From assembly GCA_949511925.1 (NCBI GenBank), contig CATEYX010000063.1, positions 1-33,063 on the forward strand: a stretch of DNA of 33,063 nucleotides, in the 5' to 3' direction. Numbering within the stretch: the first letter of the stretch is position 1; the number at the start of each line of letters is the position of its first letter. Below are positions 31,828 through 33,063 of the stretch, piece after piece. Position numbers and translations under genes: made by a program. Source of the DNA: Cryomorphaceae bacterium (GTDB lineage Bacteria; Bacteroidota; Bacteroidia; Flavobacteriales; BACL11). The notes below the pieces were generated by a model that worked only from the letters and a program-made list of their open reading frames with translations, was not told the origin of the DNA and made no database searches.

Positions 31828-32853
31828 TTAACCTTTTATCTGTTTTTTTAGAGTGTTAACTGTTCTATACAAATCAGGTAATTTCTTAAAAATGATGTAT
31901 GAGCGTTGGAAATCCTTAATGTCAAATGCCATAGGGCCTTGAACAATTTTACCAACTTGTTTGATACTTGAAGCAATACCGCTTTGTCCAGCAATTTTGA
32001 CTTCATCAGCAATTGTTAGATGTCCTGAAACTGCAGTTTGTCCACCAATCATGCAGTTTTTTCCAATTTTTGATGAGCCTGCAACTCCTGCTTGTGCTGC
32101 AATTACAGTATGATCACCAACTTCAACATTATGGGCAATCTGTATTAAGTTATCTAATTTAACTCCTTTGCCAATTTTTGTTGAACCCATAGTTGCTCTA
32201 TCAATAGTAGTATTGGCTCCAATTTCAACATCATCACTAATAATTACATTTCCTATTTGACTAATTTTATCGTAATTATTTTCAGCATTAGGAGCAAAAC
32301 CAAAACCATCTGAACCAATAACTACACCTGAATGAATGATATTATTGTTTCCTATTTTGCAGTTATGATAAATAGATACATTTGGATAAATAATACTGTT
32401 ATCACCAATCGCAACATTTTTACCAATATAACAGTTAGGGTGAATCTTAACATTATTTCCAATAGTAACGCCTTCACAAATAGATGTAAAAGCTCCTATA
32501 AATGCACTATCACCAATTGAACAGTTCTTATCAAGATCTGCCTTTTTAGAAACACCTACTTCATTAAATTGCATTTTATTATATAATTCAAGTAACTGAC
32601 TAAAAGAAGAATAAGCATCTTCAACTTTTATTAAAGTGGATGCTATTTCTGTGTCAGAAGTAAAAGAAGTGTTAACAATAACAATTGAAGCTTTAGTAGT
32701 GTAAATATAAGGAATATACTTTTCGTTAGCTAGAAAACATAAGTCGCCTTTCTTTCCATCTTCAATTTTAGCTAATGAATTTACTTCAACTTCAGCATTT
32801 CCTACTATTTCTCCATTAAGTATTTCAGCTATTTGTTGAGCAGTAAATTTCAT
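31828..32853 (-). CDS. lpxD: UDP-3-O-(3-hydroxyacyl)glucosamine N-acyltransferase LpxD
   Basis: Third enzyme of lipid A synthesis, adding the N-linked 3-hydroxyacyl chain. The 341 residues have the uridine-binding N-terminal domain (1 to about 100, KFTAQQIAEILNGEIVGN, KKGDLCFLANEKY), a hexapeptide-repeat beta helix with IGSDGFGFAPN (179-189) and the catalytic His H241 in IQIAHNVEVGD, and a short C-terminal helical segment (YIIFKKLPDLYRTVNTLKKQIKG). The ATG at 32853 gives the standard N-terminus. A TAGATTTG element only 4 nt upstream suggests a leaderless transcript starting here, although the gene upstream may also read through. Confidence 0.96.
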   Translation of the reverse strand: MKFTAQQIAEILNGEIVGNAEVEVNSLAKIEDGKKGDLCFLANEKYIPYIYTTKASIVIVNTSFTSDTEIASTLIKVEDAYSSFSQLLELYNKMQFNEVGVSKKADLDKNCSIGDSAFIGAFTSICEGVTIGNNVKIHPNCYIGKNVAIGDNSIIYPNVSIYHNCKIGNNNIIHSGVVIGSDGFGFAPNAENNYDKISQIGNVIISDDVEIGANTTIDRATMGSTKIGKGVKLDNLIQIAHNVEVGDHTVIAAQAGVAGSSKIGKNCMIGGQTAVSGHLTIADEVKIAGQSGIASSIKQVGKIVQGPMAFDIKDFQRSYIIFKKLPDLYRTVNTLKKQIKG

Positions 32854-32857
32854 GTTG

Positions 32858-32865
32858 CAAATCTA
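32858..32865 (-). promoter_or_regulatory. -7-like element (TAGATTTG) 4 nt before the lpxD start codon
   Basis: On the minus strand TAGATTTG fits TAnnTTTG and is followed by CAAC and the ATG. If used, the mRNA would be leaderless. No TTG is found at the right distance, so the promoter is tentative. Confidence 0.4.
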
Positions 32866-32892
32866 ATAATTTTAATTATCCTATAGGGCTGA

Positions 32893-33063
32893 TTATTTCA
32901 ATTTAGGATAACATAGAAAATACTTATTTATTGTTTTTCTTAACGCCTCAATATTAAATTGACCTGAAGCAGAAGTAATGTCAATAACATCACCATTTTT
33001 CATTAAGATATTAATGTTTGCTTTTTCAATATTATAGGTGCTATTACTAACTTTATCAGAGAA
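32893..33063 (-). CDS. C-terminal fragment of a gene cut by the window edge, probably an HD-superfamily phosphohydrolase
   Basis: The last 56 codons of a minus-strand gene run in from the right edge and stop at 32893-32895. The visible part reads like NINILMKNGDVIDITSAS, then KYFLCYPKLK at the end. I recall this pattern (ILxKDGxxxDIxxAS ... KYFLCYPK) from the C-terminus of the HD phosphohydrolase commonly encoded before lpxD in Bacteroidota, but the HD motif itself lies outside the window. It is 39 bp from the lpxD start and probably belongs to the same gene run. Confidence 0.6.
   Translation of the reverse strand, partial: FSDKVSNSTYNIEKANINILMKNGDVIDITSASGQFNIEALRKTINKYFLCYPKLK

Overview
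This AT-rich window looks like a chromosomal segment of a member of the Bacteroidota, most likely a Flavobacteriales-type organism. The evidence is a fused LpxC-FabZ protein, repeated Bacteroidota-type -7 promoter elements (TAnnTTTG) upstream of genes that lack clear Shine-Dalgarno sequences, secreted proteins sharing one C-terminal sorting-tag-like sequence, a DUF5723-like outer-membrane protein, and a tRNA without an encoded CCA end. I cannot assign a genus. There is no rRNA operon, CRISPR array, insertion sequence or recognisable prophage.

Left part (1-8.3 kb, all +): a small two-helix membrane protein, a WecA/TagO-type polyprenyl-phosphate sugar-1-phosphate transferase, the ATPase YchF, then topoisomerase IV as parE - small membrane protein - parC. 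The protein between the two topoisomerase genes is a paralogue of the first gene of the window and overlaps both neighbours.

8.4-13.3 kb (+): four consecutive exported proteins (choice-of-anchor B beta-propeller-like protein, SGNH hydrolase with PKD domain, a carbohydrate-binding-like protein, a cyclophilin). Their bodies are unrelated, but all four end in the same ungapped 37-residue tag. The third carries a frameshift in a run of nine T inside its signal-peptide codons.

13.4-19.4 kb: an alpha/beta hydrolase (+) converges on and overlaps tsaD. On the minus strand, START-like protein -> LptF/LptG-type permease forms one unit and ribBA -> tsaD another. An ICMT/PEMT-type membrane methyltransferase is transcribed divergently from the START-like gene, and is followed by tRNA-Met with a good terminator.

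19.4-23.8 kb (+): after about 330 bp with no assignable gene comes a tight three-gene unit of large lipoprotein, DUF5723-like beta-barrel and kdsA (Kdo-8-phosphate synthase).

23.9-33.1 kb (all -): a nearly gapless run, reading leftwards: a partial gene (probably an HD phosphohydrolase), lpxD, lpxC-fabZ, lpxA, efp, serC, serA, a DUF1015 protein, yggS, ridA and meaB. It combines the first steps of lipid A synthesis with translation elongation and a serine/PLP/2-aminoacrylate group. With kdsA, the LptF/LptG permease and the WecA-type enzyme, much of the window serves the cell envelope.
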